DNA of 64,000 nt, taken from contig CAVTSL010000012.1 of the NCBI GenBank assembly GCA_963737405.1, forward strand, positions 186,001-250,000. The letters run 5' to 3'. Made by a program: the position numbers and the translations under genes. Under the pieces are notes generated by a model. It saw only the letters and a list, made by a program, of their open reading frames with translations. It did no database searches and was not told where the DNA came from. The stretch comes from JACCTU01 sp963737405. GTDB lineage: Bacteria; Actinomycetota; Thermoleophilia; Gaiellales; Gaiellaceae. This document shows, piece by piece, positions 43,141 through 52,985 of the stretch (positions are counted from its first letter, which is position 1; every line of letters begins with the position of its first letter).

Positions 43141-44462
43141 TTGCGCACGAAGTCGATCACCACCGGCACGCCCGTGAGATCGAACCGCTCGCGCAGCGAG
43201 TTCTCGACCCAGTAGCCGTAGTCCCGCGTGACGAGCCCCGGGTCGTTCACGAAGAGCTTGAAGCGCGGTGGGCGCTCCTCGACCTGGGTTCCGTAGAGGA
43301 GGTTGAGCCGGCGCCCGTTCCGCGACGGCGGCTGCCGCGTCTCGCGAAGCTCACGGAGGAAGTTGTTCAGCTCGGGGGTCGGGATGCGGCGGGTGTGCTT
43401 CTCGAACAGCTTCTCGACCTCGTCGAGCACACGCCCGATGCCGCGGCCGGTCTTCGACGAGACCGCGATGATCGGCGGCCGCTGCCTGAGGCGCCGGCGC
43501 AGGTGCCCGCGCACCTCTTCGATGTCGACGCTCGACTCGTCCCACTTCGAGAGCACGACGAGCGTCGCGTCGTTCGCGTGGCGTGCGACATCGGCGACGC
43601 TCAGGTCCTGCTCGACGACGCCCTCGCTCGCGTCGACGAGGACGAGCGCGACGTCGGCGCGCGACGCCGCCTCGACGGCGCGAAGCTGCGAGTAGTACTC
43701 GATCCCCTGGCGATGGCGGCGCTTGCGACGGAGGCCGGCCGTGTCGACGAGGACGAACGTGCGCCCGTCGCGCTCGAGCACCGTGTCGATCGAGTCGCGC
43801 GTCGTCCCCGGGATCTCCGAGACGATCACGCGCTCGCGTCCGAGCAGCGCGTTCAGCAGCGAGGACTTTCCGACGTTCGGCCGTCCGAGGATGGCGACGC
43901 GGATCGCGTCGTCCGGGAGCTCCGGCCGTGCGGCGCCGATCTCCTCGAGCCGGTCGACGACGACGTCGAGGAGGTCGCCGGTGCCGTGGCCGTGCATCGC
44001 CGAGAGCGGGAACGGATCTCCGAGGCCGAGCCGGTGGAACTCGAGCGCGTTCAGGTCCTGCGACGGGTCGTCGATCTTGTTTGCGAGCACGAGCACCGGC
44101 TTGTGCGCCGTGCGGAGGATCTCCGCGACCTCTTCGTCGCCGGGCGTGATCCCCGCGCGCGCGTCGACGACGAAGAGCACGAGGTCGGCCTCCTCGACGG
44201 CCTCGCGCGCCTGGTCGGCGATCGAGCGGGTCATCTCGTCGGTCACCGCGATGTCGATCCCGCCCGTGTCGATCACGAGGAAGCGGCGGCCGCGCCACTC
44301 GACGACGAGCTCCTTCCGGTCGCGCGTCACGCCGGGCGTTTCATGGACGACGGCGGCGCGCGTCGCGCTCAGCCGGTTCACGAGCGTCGACTTGCCGACG
44401 TTCGGGAAGCCGACGATCGCGACCGTGCCGATCAGATCGGGCCTGTGTGCAACCGCGCTCAC
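43137..44462 (-). CDS. der: ribosome-associated GTPase Der (EngA)
   Basis: 441 residues from GTG 44460-44462. Two tandem GTPase domains: GFPNVGKST with DTGGID and NKID, then GRPNVGKSS with DTAGLRRKRR and SKWD. The C-terminal KH-like domain follows (PTPELNNFLREL). Der helps assemble the 50S subunit. Part of the run aroA-cmk-plsC-der-gpsA. Confidence 0.96.
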   Translation of the reverse strand: MSAVAHRPDLIGTVAIVGFPNVGKSTLVNRLSATRAAVVHETPGVTRDRKELVVEWRGRRFLVIDTGGIDIAVTDEMTRSIADQAREAVEEADLVLFVVDARAGITPGDEEVAEILRTAHKPVLVLANKIDDPSQDLNALEFHRLGLGDPFPLSAMHGHGTGDLLDVVVDRLEEIGAARPELPDDAIRVAILGRPNVGKSSLLNALLGRERVIVSEIPGTTRDSIDTVLERDGRTFVLVDTAGLRRKRRHRQGIEYYSQLRAVEAASRADVALVLVDASEGVVEQDLSVADVARHANDATLVVLSKWDESSVDIEEVRGHLRRRLRQRPPIIAVSSKTGRGIGRVLDEVEKLFEKHTRRIPTPELNNFLRELRETRQPPSRNGRRLNLLYGTQVEERPPRFKLFVNDPGLVTRDYGYWVENSLRERFDLTGVPVVIDFVRK

Positions 44463-44479
44463 GCGCGGATGATCGCGGA

Positions 44480-45130
44480 TCAGGGCAACTCGACCGCGGC
44501 GGGGCGGCCGGCTTCGTGCAGTTCTGCGAGCCAGCGCCAGAGCCGGTGGATCTCGCGCTCGATCTCGGCGGACGCCTCGCGGTAGCCCTTTGCCCCCTTC
44601 GGGAGCCCTTCGAAGCGCATCGGCTCGCCCCAGACGATCGAGACCGGATGCCAGTTGCCGGGCCTCCACTCATGTGAGCCGTAGATCGCCGCCGGCACGA
44701 CCGGCACGTTCTCCTGGAGCGCGACCATCGCGGCGCCGGGCTGCACGGGGCCGGGGACGCCGGTCCGCTGTCTCGTGCCCTCGGCGAAGAGGCCGAGCGC
44801 GTGCCCGCCGCGAACGACCTCGCGCATCATCCGCACCGCCTCCCGGTCGGACTCGCCGCGCCGCACGGAGAAGGTGCCGAACGTGCGGATGAGCTGGCCG
44901 AGGCCGGGCACGCGGTGCGCCTCGATCTTCGCCATGAAGTAGATGGTGCGCGGCGAGGCCGAGCCGAAGGCAGGCGGGTCGATCCACGAGAAGTGGTTGA
45001 ACGCCAGCACGAGGCCGCCCTCGCGGGGCACGCGCTCCGAGCCGTACACGCGGAGCGGGACGAACGCGCGCACGAGCCCGCCGATCACGACGCGGCCGAT
45101 CTTCCACGCGACCTCGACCCGGTCGGTCAT
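44480..45130 (-). CDS. plsC: 1-acyl-sn-glycerol-3-phosphate acyltransferase
   Basis: 216 residues from ATG 45128-45130 overlapping the cmk stop. Acyltransferase motifs: NHFSWID (H-x4-D), the motif III-like FAEGTRQRTG, and VPVVPAAIYGSHEW. It adds the second acyl chain to make phosphatidic acid. The cmk-plsC pairing is common in Gram-positive genomes. Confidence 0.92.
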   Translation of the reverse strand: MTDRVEVAWKIGRVVIGGLVRAFVPLRVYGSERVPREGGLVLAFNHFSWIDPPAFGSASPRTIYFMAKIEAHRVPGLGQLIRTFGTFSVRRGESDREAVRMMREVVRGGHALGLFAEGTRQRTGVPGPVQPGAAMVALQENVPVVPAAIYGSHEWRPGNWHPVSIVWGEPMRFEGLPKGAKGYREASAEIEREIHRLWRWLAELHEAGRPAAVELP

Positions 45131-45759
45131 GCCGGCTGCCTCTGCCGCACGAGCTCCTCGATTCGCGCCACCACGTCGTCGATCGAGAGCGCCGTGGTGT
45201 CGATCCGCTCGGCGTCTTCCGCGGGCCGCATCTGCGCCGCGTCGTTCTCGTCGCGGAGCCGGAGGTCGGTCGCGAGCGCGTCGGCGGCGAGCCCGGGGCG
45301 CTCGGCGATCCGGCGGCGCGCGCGCTCCTCCTCGTCGGCGCTCAAGTAGACCTTCACCTCGGCGCGCGGCGCGACGACCGTCCCGATGTCCCGTCCCTCG
45401 ATCACGACGTTGCCCTGCTCGCCGAGCTCGCGCTGGCGCGCCCGCATCACCTCGCGGACTGCAGGGTGTCGCGCGACGGACGAGACGACCCTGTCGATCC
45501 GCGGCTCTCGGATCTCGCTCGTGACGTCGAGGTCGTCGATCAGCACGCGCTGCTCGTCCTCGAACGTGATCGGGTGCGTGCGCGCGAGCTCGGCCAGCGC
45601 GTCTTCGCCGTCGAGGCTCGTGCCGCGCTCGAGCGCGAGCCACGTCAGCGCGCGGTACATGGCGCCCGTGTCGAGGTAGCGGAACCCGAGCCGCTCGGCG
45701 AGCCGCCTCGCCACCGTGCTCTTGCCCGCTCCCGCCGGGCCGTCGATGGCGACGATCAC
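45127..45759 (-). CDS. cmk: cytidylate kinase
   Basis: 210 residues. P-loop AIDGPAGAGKSTVARRLAE, then FRYLDTGAMYRALTWLAL, and VIEGRDIGTVVAP with AEVKVYLSADEEERARRR. It phosphorylates CMP and dCMP. Coupled to aroA upstream and plsC downstream by 4-base overlaps. Confidence 0.96.
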   Translation of the reverse strand: MIVAIDGPAGAGKSTVARRLAERLGFRYLDTGAMYRALTWLALERGTSLDGEDALAELARTHPITFEDEQRVLIDDLDVTSEIREPRIDRVVSSVARHPAVREVMRARQRELGEQGNVVIEGRDIGTVVAPRAEVKVYLSADEEERARRRIAERPGLAADALATDLRLRDENDAAQMRPAEDAERIDTTALSIDDVVARIEELVRQRQPA

Positions 45760-47042
45760 CGTTTACTCACCGATTCGAGGAGCTCGAAGAAGCCGGGGAA
45801 GCTTATCGCCGCCGCCTCGGCACCCTCGACCTGGACGCCCTCGCGCGAGACGAGCCCCGCCACCGCACCGAGCATGGCGATCCGGTGGTCGCCGTCGGAT
45901 CTCGCGACGCCACCCCCCTTTGGGCGGGTGGGGACACCCACCACCCTCAGTTCATCTTCGCCCGCGGAGACACGGATGCCAAGAGGTCGGAGCAGATCTT
46001 TGACGCTTTCGACACGGTCCGTCTCCTTTAGGCGCAGTTCTGCGACACCTTCGATCACCGTCGCGCCCCGCGCGAGCCCGGCGAGCAGTGCGACGAGCGG
46101 CAGCTCGTCGATCATCCGGGGAACCTCCTCGGGCGGGATGCGCGTCGCGACGAGCGTCGACGACGAGCGCACCTCGATGTCGGCGACGGGCTCGCCGCCG
46201 ACGCGCCTCCGGTTGAAGAGCGTGACGCGCGCGCGCATCCGGTCGAGCACGTCGAGCAGGCCGGTGCGCGTCGGGTTGACGCCGACGCCGTGGAGGTACA
46301 GGTCGGATCCGGGAAGGAGCGTCGCGGCGACGATCAGCGGCGCAGCGGACGAGAAGTCGCCGGGAACCTCGATCTCCTCCAGCTCGAGCCTGTCGACGCC
46401 GGTGACGCTCACCTCGTGTCCGTGCCGTTCGACGTTCGCACCCGCATGCGCGAGCAGCAGTTCCGTGTGGTCGCGCGTCGCCGCAGGCTCGACGACGGTC
46501 GTCCTTCCGTTCGCGTAGAGCCCCGCGAGGAGCACGGCCGACTTCACCTGGGCGCTCGCGACAGGCAGCTCGTAGCGGATCGGCCGCAGCGACCCGCCTT
46601 CGATCTCGAGCGGTGCGTGCCCGTCGGTCGTCTCGATGCGTGCGCCCATCTGCCGGAGCGGCGCCGCGACGCGCTCCATCGGGCGGCGTGAGAGCGACTC
46701 GTCGCCGGTGAGCTCGAAGCGGTCGTCGTGTCCGGCGAGGATTCCGGAGAGGAGACGGATGAGCGTTCCCGCGTTCCCGGCATCCACGGGCTCGGCAGGC
46801 GCGCGCAGCCCGCGAAGCCCCCGGCCGTGGACGACGAGCTCGTCGACGTCGGGGTCCTCGACCTCGACCCCGAGCGCGCGCACGGCGTTCACGGCCGACT
46901 CGGTGTCGCCGGAACGCCCGAAGCCCTTCACGTGCACCGGCCCGTCCGCGATCGCGCCGAGCAGCACCGCGCGGTGCGAGACCGACTTGTCGCCGGGAAC
47001 GACGACGTGGCCCTCGAGTGCGCGAGCGGGCGCGACCTTCAC
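45756..47042 (-). CDS. aroA: 3-phosphoshikimate 1-carboxyvinyltransferase
   Basis: 428 residues. PGDKSVSHRAVLLGAIADG near the start, DAGNAGTLIRLLSG (family: N-x-G-T-x-x-R), LSRRPMERVAAPLRQMGA and LRLKETDRVESV. It joins shikimate-3-P with PEP. It overlaps the prephenate dehydrogenase gene by 4 bases, forming an aromatic amino-acid unit with the DAHP synthase nearby. Confidence 0.96.
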   Translation of the reverse strand: MKVAPARALEGHVVVPGDKSVSHRAVLLGAIADGPVHVKGFGRSGDTESAVNAVRALGVEVEDPDVDELVVHGRGLRGLRAPAEPVDAGNAGTLIRLLSGILAGHDDRFELTGDESLSRRPMERVAAPLRQMGARIETTDGHAPLEIEGGSLRPIRYELPVASAQVKSAVLLAGLYANGRTTVVEPAATRDHTELLLAHAGANVERHGHEVSVTGVDRLELEEIEVPGDFSSAAPLIVAATLLPGSDLYLHGVGVNPTRTGLLDVLDRMRARVTLFNRRRVGGEPVADIEVRSSSTLVATRIPPEEVPRMIDELPLVALLAGLARGATVIEGVAELRLKETDRVESVKDLLRPLGIRVSAGEDELRVVGVPTRPKGGGVARSDGDHRIAMLGAVAGLVSREGVQVEGAEAAAISFPGFFELLESVSKR

Positions 47043-48118
47043 TCGGCCACCACGGGCGACACGACGACGCCGTAGCCCTGCGCCTCGAGCAGCTCGGCGG
47101 CGCGCGTCGCGGCGGGCGCCCCGGCGACGAGGAGCGTCAGCACCGCGCCGCGCTCGGGCGAGTGGTGACGGAACTCGAAGTCCTCGATGTTGATGCGCTC
47201 GGCTCCGAGCGCCTGGGTGATCCCCGCGAGCACGCCCGGCCGGTCCGGCACGTGGACCCGGAGGCGCTGGAGCTCGCCGGGATCCTCGTACGCGTCCTCG
47301 AGCATCCGGCGGCGGTTCTGCGACGCCTCGGCGATCCAGCGCGCGAGGAAGCCGGCGTCGCCGGCCGCGAGCGCAGCCTCGAGCTGCTCGATCCGCCGGC
47401 GGTGCTCGCCGAGGACGTCGCGGAGCGCGGCCGCGTTCTCGAGGAAGATGTCGATCCAGATCCGCGGGTTCGCGCCGGCGACACGCGTCATGTCGCGGAG
47501 CGAGCCGCCGGCCGCGTCGAGCGGCTCGTGTCCTTCGACGCGGGTCGCGCCGGCCTGGTTCACGAGCAGGTTCGCGAGCGCGTGCGGCAGGTGGCTCGTC
47601 AGCGCGACAAGGCGATCATGCGCGTCGGGGTCGACCGCGACGGGAACGGCGCCGAGCGACGACACGAACGCATGGAGGTCGCCGTAGCGCGTCGCGTCGG
47701 TCGCGGCAACCGGGGTCAGGAACCACGTCGCGCCCTCGAACAGCTCGGCGCGCGCGTGCTCCGCGCCCCGCGCCTCGGAGCCGCACACCGGATGGCCGCC
47801 GATGAAGCGCTCCGCCCCGCCCGCGGCGCGGACGACGCCGAGCTTCGTCGAGCCGACGTCGGTCACGGTTCCGGTCGAAGCTTCGAGGACCGCGCTCACG
47901 GCGCTGCGGAGCTGGGCGACCGGCGCCGCGACGACGACGAGCTCGGCGCCCTCGACGGCGTCCTCGAGCGAGTGCGCGGGATCGACCGCGCCGCGCTCCG
48001 CCGCCGCGGCGAGCGCCGACGGATCCGGGTCGTAGCCGCGAACGGCGTCGTGCCCGGCCCGCCTCGCCGCGAGCGCGACAGACGCACCGATCAGTCCCGT
48101 TCCGACGACGGCGAGCAC
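47039..48118 (-). CDS. tyrA: prephenate dehydrogenase with C-terminal ACT domain
   Basis: 359 residues. NAD-binding VVGTGLIGASVALAARRAG, GGHPVCGSEARGAEHA and LTSHLPHALANLLVNQAG, matching TyrA dehydrogenases. From about 283 an ACT domain follows (VHVPDRPGVLAGITQALGA), the usual place for feedback by tyrosine. It makes hydroxyphenylpyruvate from prephenate. Confidence 0.93.
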   Translation of the reverse strand: MLAVVGTGLIGASVALAARRAGHDAVRGYDPDPSALAAAAERGAVDPAHSLEDAVEGAELVVVAAPVAQLRSAVSAVLEASTGTVTDVGSTKLGVVRAAGGAERFIGGHPVCGSEARGAEHARAELFEGATWFLTPVAATDATRYGDLHAFVSSLGAVPVAVDPDAHDRLVALTSHLPHALANLLVNQAGATRVEGHEPLDAAGGSLRDMTRVAGANPRIWIDIFLENAAALRDVLGEHRRRIEQLEAALAAGDAGFLARWIAEASQNRRRMLEDAYEDPGELQRLRVHVPDRPGVLAGITQALGAERINIEDFEFRHHSPERGAVLTLLVAGAPAATRAAELLEAQGYGVVVSPVVAE

Positions 48119-48146
48119 GACGTGAGGCTATCGCTGTCTTCGCGGG

Positions 48147-48828
48147 CTACGGGCTCGGTGCGGGAACGCGCTCGTCGGCGACGGGCCGCCTGAGCAGCGC
48201 GACGCCCATGCTCGCGAGCCAGACGAAGAACCCGAGGAACGCCGGCGTCGTCAGTCCCTCGATCACGCCGGAGAGCGGGCTCAGCAGCCCGACCCAGCCG
48301 CCGAGCGCGCCGACGAACACCCCGAGCCAGCCGATCCAGCGCGGCAGCAGGTTCGTCGAGAGGATCGCGAACCCGTACAGCGGCACGACGACGCCCCAGT
48401 TGAACGCGTTTCCGACGTAGTTCGTGATGAGGCAGATCATCGCGAGCACGTCCAGCATCGAGCCGAGCGACTCCTTCGTCGCGCCGGTCGCGTCGACGTA
48501 GTCAGGGACGAGCTCGTACGCGAGCGCGATCGGGATCGCGTGGGAGATCGTGACGAGCGTCAGGCCGACGACCGCTGCGACGGCGCGATCACCATGATCG
48601 GCCCGGCGCTGCGGAGCGCGTCGTAGAAGCCGATCAGTGCGATCACGCCGATCAGCCCCCCGAAGACGACGAGCCATGCGCCGACGACGAACAGGCCGCC
48701 CGCGTCGTCGACGTCTGCAATCCAATCGCGGCCGCTCTGCCCCGTCTCAGGGATCAGCACCTGCACGCCGCTCGTCGCCATGAAGGCGATCCCGACCACA
48801 AGAAGGCGACCGTTGCCACGCGCATCAT
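48147..48828 (-). CDS. polytopic membrane protein (DUF4386-like), two frame breaks
   Basis: ATG 48826-48828 starts MMRVATVAF. After about 48802 the protein continues in another frame (VVGIAFMATSGVQVLIPETG ... GFYDALRSAGPIMVI), and after about 48585 in a third (VAAVVGLTLVTISHAIPIAL ... FFVWLASMGVALL). Each change is equivalent to one missing base, unlike the extra-base breaks elsewhere. Joined, it is about 227 residues with six hydrophobic segments. Layout and motifs resemble DUF4386 proteins; the family call is tentative. It could be a decaying gene or an assembly problem. Confidence 0.6.
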
Positions 48829-48897
48829 GCGCCCACGGTCCGGAGTGAGAGCCTGCGGAGCGTCGCGCGGCGATCATCCGCCGCGACGCGCGCCCCG

Positions 48898-49938
48898 TCA
48901 ACCGAGCGACTTGCCCATCAGCTCGACATACGAGACGACCTCGCGGGCAAACGCCTCGAACTCGGCGGCCGGGATCTGATGGGGGCCGTCGCAGAGCGCC
49001 TCCTCGGGGCGGGGGTGCACCTCGACGATGATCCCGTCCGCGCCCGCTGCGACCGCCGCACGCGCGAGCGGCAGCACGAGGTCGCGCCGGCCGGACGCGT
49101 GCGAGGGATCGACGATCACCGGCAGATGCGTCTCGTGCTTCAGGACGGGCACCGCGCCGAGGTCGAGCGTGTAGCGCATCGACTGCTCGAACGTCTTGAT
49201 CCCGCGCTCGCAGAGGATCACGCGCTCGTTGCCCTCCTTCATCACGTACTCCGCCGCCATCAGGAGCTCCTCGATCGATGCGGACGGCCCGCGCTTCAGG
49301 AGCACGGGCTTCGACGCGCGTCCGGCCTCCGAGAGCAGCGTGAAGTTCTGCATGTTCCGCGCGCCGATCTGGATCACGTCGGCCGTCTCGACGACCGCGT
49401 CGACGTCGCGCGGGTCGAGCAGCTCGGTGACGAGCGGCAGCCCGGTCTCCTCGCGGGCCTCGGCGAGGATCTCGAGCCCGGCCGCGCCGAGCCCCTGGAA
49501 CGTGTAGGGCGAGGTGCGCGGCTTGTACGCGCCGCCCCGCAGCATCGTCGCGCCGGCCGCCGCGACGACGCGCGCCGTCTCGAGCGTCTGCTCGCGGTAC
49601 TCGACCGTGCACGGCCCGGCGATCAGCCCGAAGTGCGAGTCGCCGAGCCTGCGGCCGTCGATCTCGATCACGGTCGGATCGGCGGCGAGCTCCCGCGAGA
49701 CGAGCTTGTAGGGCTTCACGATCGGGAGCACCTGGTGCACGCCCGGGTACGCCTCGAGCGGCAGCGAGGCGAGCAGGTCGCGCTCGCCGATCGCGCCGAT
49801 CACGGTCGCCTCCCGGCCGCGGGAGACACGCGCCGCGACGCCGGCCTCGGCCAGGCGCGCCACGACGTGCTCGGTCTGGTCGGGCGTCGCGCCCGGGCCC
49901 ATCACGATCAGCAGCTCGGGCGCCGAGTTCGTGGCCAT
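48898..49938 (-). CDS. aroF: 3-deoxy-7-phosphoheptulonate synthase
   Basis: 346 residues. An N-terminal ferredoxin-like regulatory domain (1-80) comes before the barrel, as in the Bacillus/Thermotoga type. The barrel has LIAGPCTVEYREQTLETARV, LRGGAYKPRTSPYTFQGLG, QIGARNMQNFTLL, VLLKRGPSASIEELLMAAEY and VDPSHASGRRDLV. It starts the shikimate pathway from PEP and erythrose-4-P. Divergent from the chorismate mutase gene (31-base gap). Confidence 0.95.
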   Translation of the reverse strand: MATNSAPELLIVMGPGATPDQTEHVVARLAEAGVAARVSRGREATVIGAIGERDLLASLPLEAYPGVHQVLPIVKPYKLVSRELAADPTVIEIDGRRLGDSHFGLIAGPCTVEYREQTLETARVVAAAGATMLRGGAYKPRTSPYTFQGLGAAGLEILAEAREETGLPLVTELLDPRDVDAVVETADVIQIGARNMQNFTLLSEAGRASKPVLLKRGPSASIEELLMAAEYVMKEGNERVILCERGIKTFEQSMRYTLDLGAVPVLKHETHLPVIVDPSHASGRRDLVLPLARAAVAAGADGIIVEVHPRPEEALCDGPHQIPAAEFEAFAREVVSYVELMGKSLG

Positions 49939-49969
49939 CGAGCAAGTGTACGGGCGGTACTCTCAGCCG

Positions 49970-50248
49970 ATGCACGCGGAGAACACCGACCGTCAGATCC
50001 AGGAGCTGCGCGCGCAGATCTCCGACAACGACCGCGCGATCGTGCGCGCGCTCAACAAGCGGGTCGAGCTCGTCGCGCGCCTGAAGCGCTACAAGGAGTC
50101 GCAGGGGCTCGAGTTCGTCGACCCGAAGCAGGAGGAGTCGGTGCTCCGCGACCTCTCGCGCGCGAACCGCGGCCCGCTCTCGCAGGACGGTCTGCGCGAG
50201 CTCTACCGCGAGATCCTCGAGCTGACGAAGCGCGAGGTCTCGGAGTGA
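49970..50248 (+). CDS. chorismate mutase (AroQ type)
   Basis: 92 residues from ATG 49970. All-helical: IQELRAQISDNDRAIVRALN, KRVELVARLKRYKESQG with the active-site Arg/Lys pattern, and LSQDGLRELYREILELTKRE. AroQ chorismate mutases convert chorismate to prephenate, the substrate of the TyrA encoded 2 kb away. It is divergent from DAHP synthase and coupled to trpS by a GTGA overlap. Confidence 0.88.
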   Translation: MHAENTDRQIQELRAQISDNDRAIVRALNKRVELVARLKRYKESQGLEFVDPKQEESVLRDLSRANRGPLSQDGLRELYREILELTKREVSE

Positions 50249-51244
50249 GGGTCTTCTCGGGCATCCGGGCGTCCGGCGACAAGACGCTCGGCAACTACAG
50301 CGGCGGGTTCCGGCAGTACGTGCGGACGCAGGACGAGGCGGTGGCGGCGGGCGGCGAGGCGGTCTTCTGCGTCGTCGACATGCACTCGATCACGACGCCG
50401 TTCGAGCCCGAGGTCCTCCGCGAGTCGACCCTCTCGGTCTTCGCGTGGCTGCTCGCGACCGGCCTCGACCCGGACCGCTCGACCGTCTTCGTCCAGAGCC
50501 AGGTGCCCGCGCACGCCGAGGGCGCGTGGCTGCTCGGCGGCGTGACCGCGTACGGCGAGCTGCGGCGGATGACGCAGTTCAAGGACCGCGCCGAGGAGCA
50601 GGACTTCGTCTCGGCGGGCCTCTTCAACTACCCCGTGCTGATGGCCGCGGACATCCTGCTCTACGACACCGACGTCGTCCCGGTCGGCGACGACCAGCGC
50701 CAGCACGTCGAGCTGACGCGCGACATCGCCGAGCGGTTCAACCAGCGCTTCGGCGAGACGCTCGTCGTGCCGCGCGGCGTCTACCCCGAGGAAGGCTCGC
50801 GCGTGAAGAACCTGCAGGAGCCCGAGCGCCTCATGTCGACGACTCGCGGTGCGCCGCAGGGCGTCGTGCGGATGATCGACGAGCCCGACGTGATCCGGAA
50901 GAAGTTCAAGACGGCCGTCACCGACTCCGGCCGCGAGGTCCGGCACGACCCGGAGACGAAGGCGGGCGTCTCGAACCTGATCGAGATCATGGCGGTCGCG
51001 ACCGGTGAGTCGATCGGCGACGTCGAGGCGCGCTACGACGGCGCGGGCTACGGGCAGTTCAAGACGGACGTCGGGGAGGCCGTCGTCACGCTGCTCGCCC
51101 CGTTCCAGGAGCGGTACCGCGAGCTCCGCGCGGACGATCGCGAGCTGCAGCGGCTCCTTGCGCAGGGCGCGAAGAAGGCGGCGGCCGTTGCCGAATCCGA
51201 CGCTCGCACGGATGTTCGACCGCATGGGGTTCGTCCGCCGCTAG
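50245..51244 (+). CDS. trpS: tryptophanyl-tRNA synthetase, frame break near the C-terminus
   Basis: From GTG 50245: VFSGIRASGDKTLGNYSGGF (the HIGH-region equivalent is TLGN), VDMHSITTPFEPEVLRE, MAADILLYDTDVVPVGDDQ, then NLQEPERLMSTTRGAPQGVV. The KMSKS loop reads LMSTT (196-200). At about 51200 one extra base shifts frame; corrected, it ends PTLARMFDRMGFVRR, the normal TrpRS C-terminus, with TAG at 51242-51244. Corrected length 332 residues. Since trpS is essential, the break is probably an assembly error; the same DNA continues into a badly broken gene. Confidence 0.9.
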
Positions 51245-52306
51245 TGCGCGCGGTGCGCTCCTGCGTCGCCGGGACGCATTCGTCGCGTCGGCGATTGCAG
51301 GCGTTCTCCACTTCGCGGACGCGAATCGCCGGTCGCGATCGTTCGTCGCCGCGGGATCGCGATCGTCGGGGCTCGCGTGCGTCGTCGGCGCCTCGACCGA
51401 GGCCGTCGGCGCGCGGTTCGGGCCCGCGGCGACCGGCGTCCTACAGTCGACGCTCGGCAACCTTCCCGGAGCTCTTCATCGTGCTGTTCGCGCTCTCTGC
51501 GGGCGAAGTGGTCGTCGCGACGACGGCGGTGCTCGGCTCGTTGTTCGCGAACGCGCTGCTCGTCCTCGGGCTGGCGATCGTCGCCGGCGCGTGGCGCGCG
51601 AGGACGGGATCATGCGATTCGAGCCCGGCTGCCGAACGACGCGTGCACGCTGCTGATGCTCTGCGATCTTCATCATCGTCCTCGTCGGGACTCGCACGAG
51701 GTGGACGACCGGGCGAGCAGCCACGACGGTTGACGATCTCGGCGTTCTGCGCGGTGCTCCTGCTCAGCCTGTACGCGGTGTGGCTCGTGGGCTACCTGCG
51801 CACGGGCGGCGGCGCCGAGCGAGAACTCGACCGCGCAGCGAACGACGTTCTCGTTCCGGGTCGGCCTCGCGCTGCTCGCCGCGGGCGGCGTGGCGTCGGC
51901 GTTCGTCGCCGACTGGTTCGTCGGCGCGCTCGACGCGCGCGATCGAGTCGCTCGGGATCTCGAAGGCGTTCACGGGCATCGTGATCGTCGGGATCGTCGG
52001 CAACGCGGTCGAGCACGCGGTCGGCGTCACGCTCGCCGCCAGAGGGCCAGAGCGATCTTGCGATCTCGGTGATCAAGAACTCGGTCGCACAGATCGCGGT
52101 CTTCCTCTTCCCCGCGCTCGTCCTGCTCTCGCTCTTCTTCGAGCACCGGCTGACGTTCGTGATCGGGCCGGTCGCGATCGCGGCACTCGTCGCTGATGGC
52201 GCTTGCGATCTGGCAGGTCACGGGCGACGGCCAGGCGGTCGCGTTCGAGGGCTGGGCGCTCGTGTGTCTCTACCTCGTCGTGGCCGTCATCGCGTGGTTC
52301 GAGTAG
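51244..52306 (+). pseudogene. Ca2+/H+ antiporter (CaxA/ChaA type), broken by many frameshifts
   Basis: Pieces of one antiporter appear in order across all three frames: VLHFADA and ASTEAVGARFGPAATGVLQS, STLGNLP then ELFIVLFALSAGEVVVATTA, VLGSLFANALLVLGLAIVAG, RLPNDACTLLML, TISAFCAVLLLSLYAVWLVG, ASAFVADWFVGAL, ISKAFTGIVIVGIVGNAVEHAVGV, LAISVIKNSVAQIAVFLFPA, and WALVCLYLVVAVIAWFE-stop. At least eight frame changes are needed. The G-N-x-P-E and G-N-A-V-E-H motifs of the cation exchanger repeats are intact. It is either a young pseudogene or a very poor stretch of assembly. The 3' end overlaps rluB by 20 bases. Confidence 0.75.
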
Positions 52307-52985
52307 CGGCGCGGAGCTGCTCGACCTCGTCGTCGCTCAGCTCGCGCCACTCGCCGACCGGCAGGTCGCCCAGCTCGAGGCCGGCGTACCGCGGGCGGTG
52401 GAGGCGGGTGACCGGCAGGCCGACGGCCGCGCACATCCGCTTGACCTGGTGCTTGCGGCCCTCGTGGAGGGCGAGCTCGAGCCGCTTCGGACCGGTGCGT
52501 CGGGCACGTGCGGGTGCCGTTCGTCCGTCGTCGAGGTCGACCCCCGTGCGCAGCTGCTCGAGCTGGTCGTCGGTCGGCTCGCGCTCCACCTCGACGTCGT
52601 AGACCTTCTCGACCCCGTAGCGGGGATGGGCGAGCCGGTGCGCGAGCGGGCCGTCGTTCGTGAGCACGAGCGCCCCGGTCGTGTCGGCGTCGAGTCGGCC
52701 GACGGGCACCACGCGCGCCTCGTGGCGGACGAGATCGACGACGGTCGGCCGACCGTGCGGGTCGCGCGCGGTCGTCACGACGCCGGCGGGCTTGTGCAGG
52801 AGGACGTAGGCGAGGCGCTGGGGAGCAACCGGCGAGCCGTCGACCTCGACGCGATCGGCGTCCTCGACGAACGTGTTCAGCTGCCCCGGGTCGCCGTTGA
52901 CCGTGACGCGGCCGGCCTTGATCAGCTCGTCGGCGCGCCGCCGCGACGCGACGCCCGCGCGCGCGAGGTAGGCGTTGAGCCTCAC
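52287..52985 (-). CDS. 23S rRNA pseudouridine synthase RluB/RsuA family
   Basis: 232 residues from GTG 52983-52985 overlapping the upstream gene (GTGA). S4 RNA-binding domain (VRLNAYLARAGVASRRRADEL). The catalytic motif is VGRLDADTTGALVLTNDG, with the nucleophilic Asp in GRLD. RKHQVKRMCAAVG is also characteristic. It isomerises a uridine in large-subunit rRNA. It lies near scpA/scpB, as in many Gram-positives. Confidence 0.93.
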   Translation of the reverse strand: MRLNAYLARAGVASRRRADELIKAGRVTVNGDPGQLNTFVEDADRVEVDGSPVAPQRLAYVLLHKPAGVVTTARDPHGRPTVVDLVRHEARVVPVGRLDADTTGALVLTNDGPLAHRLAHPRYGVEKVYDVEVEREPTDDQLEQLRTGVDLDDGRTAPARARRTGPKRLELALHEGRKHQVKRMCAAVGLPVTRLHRPRYAGLELGDLPVGEWRELSDDEVEQLRAATRTTR

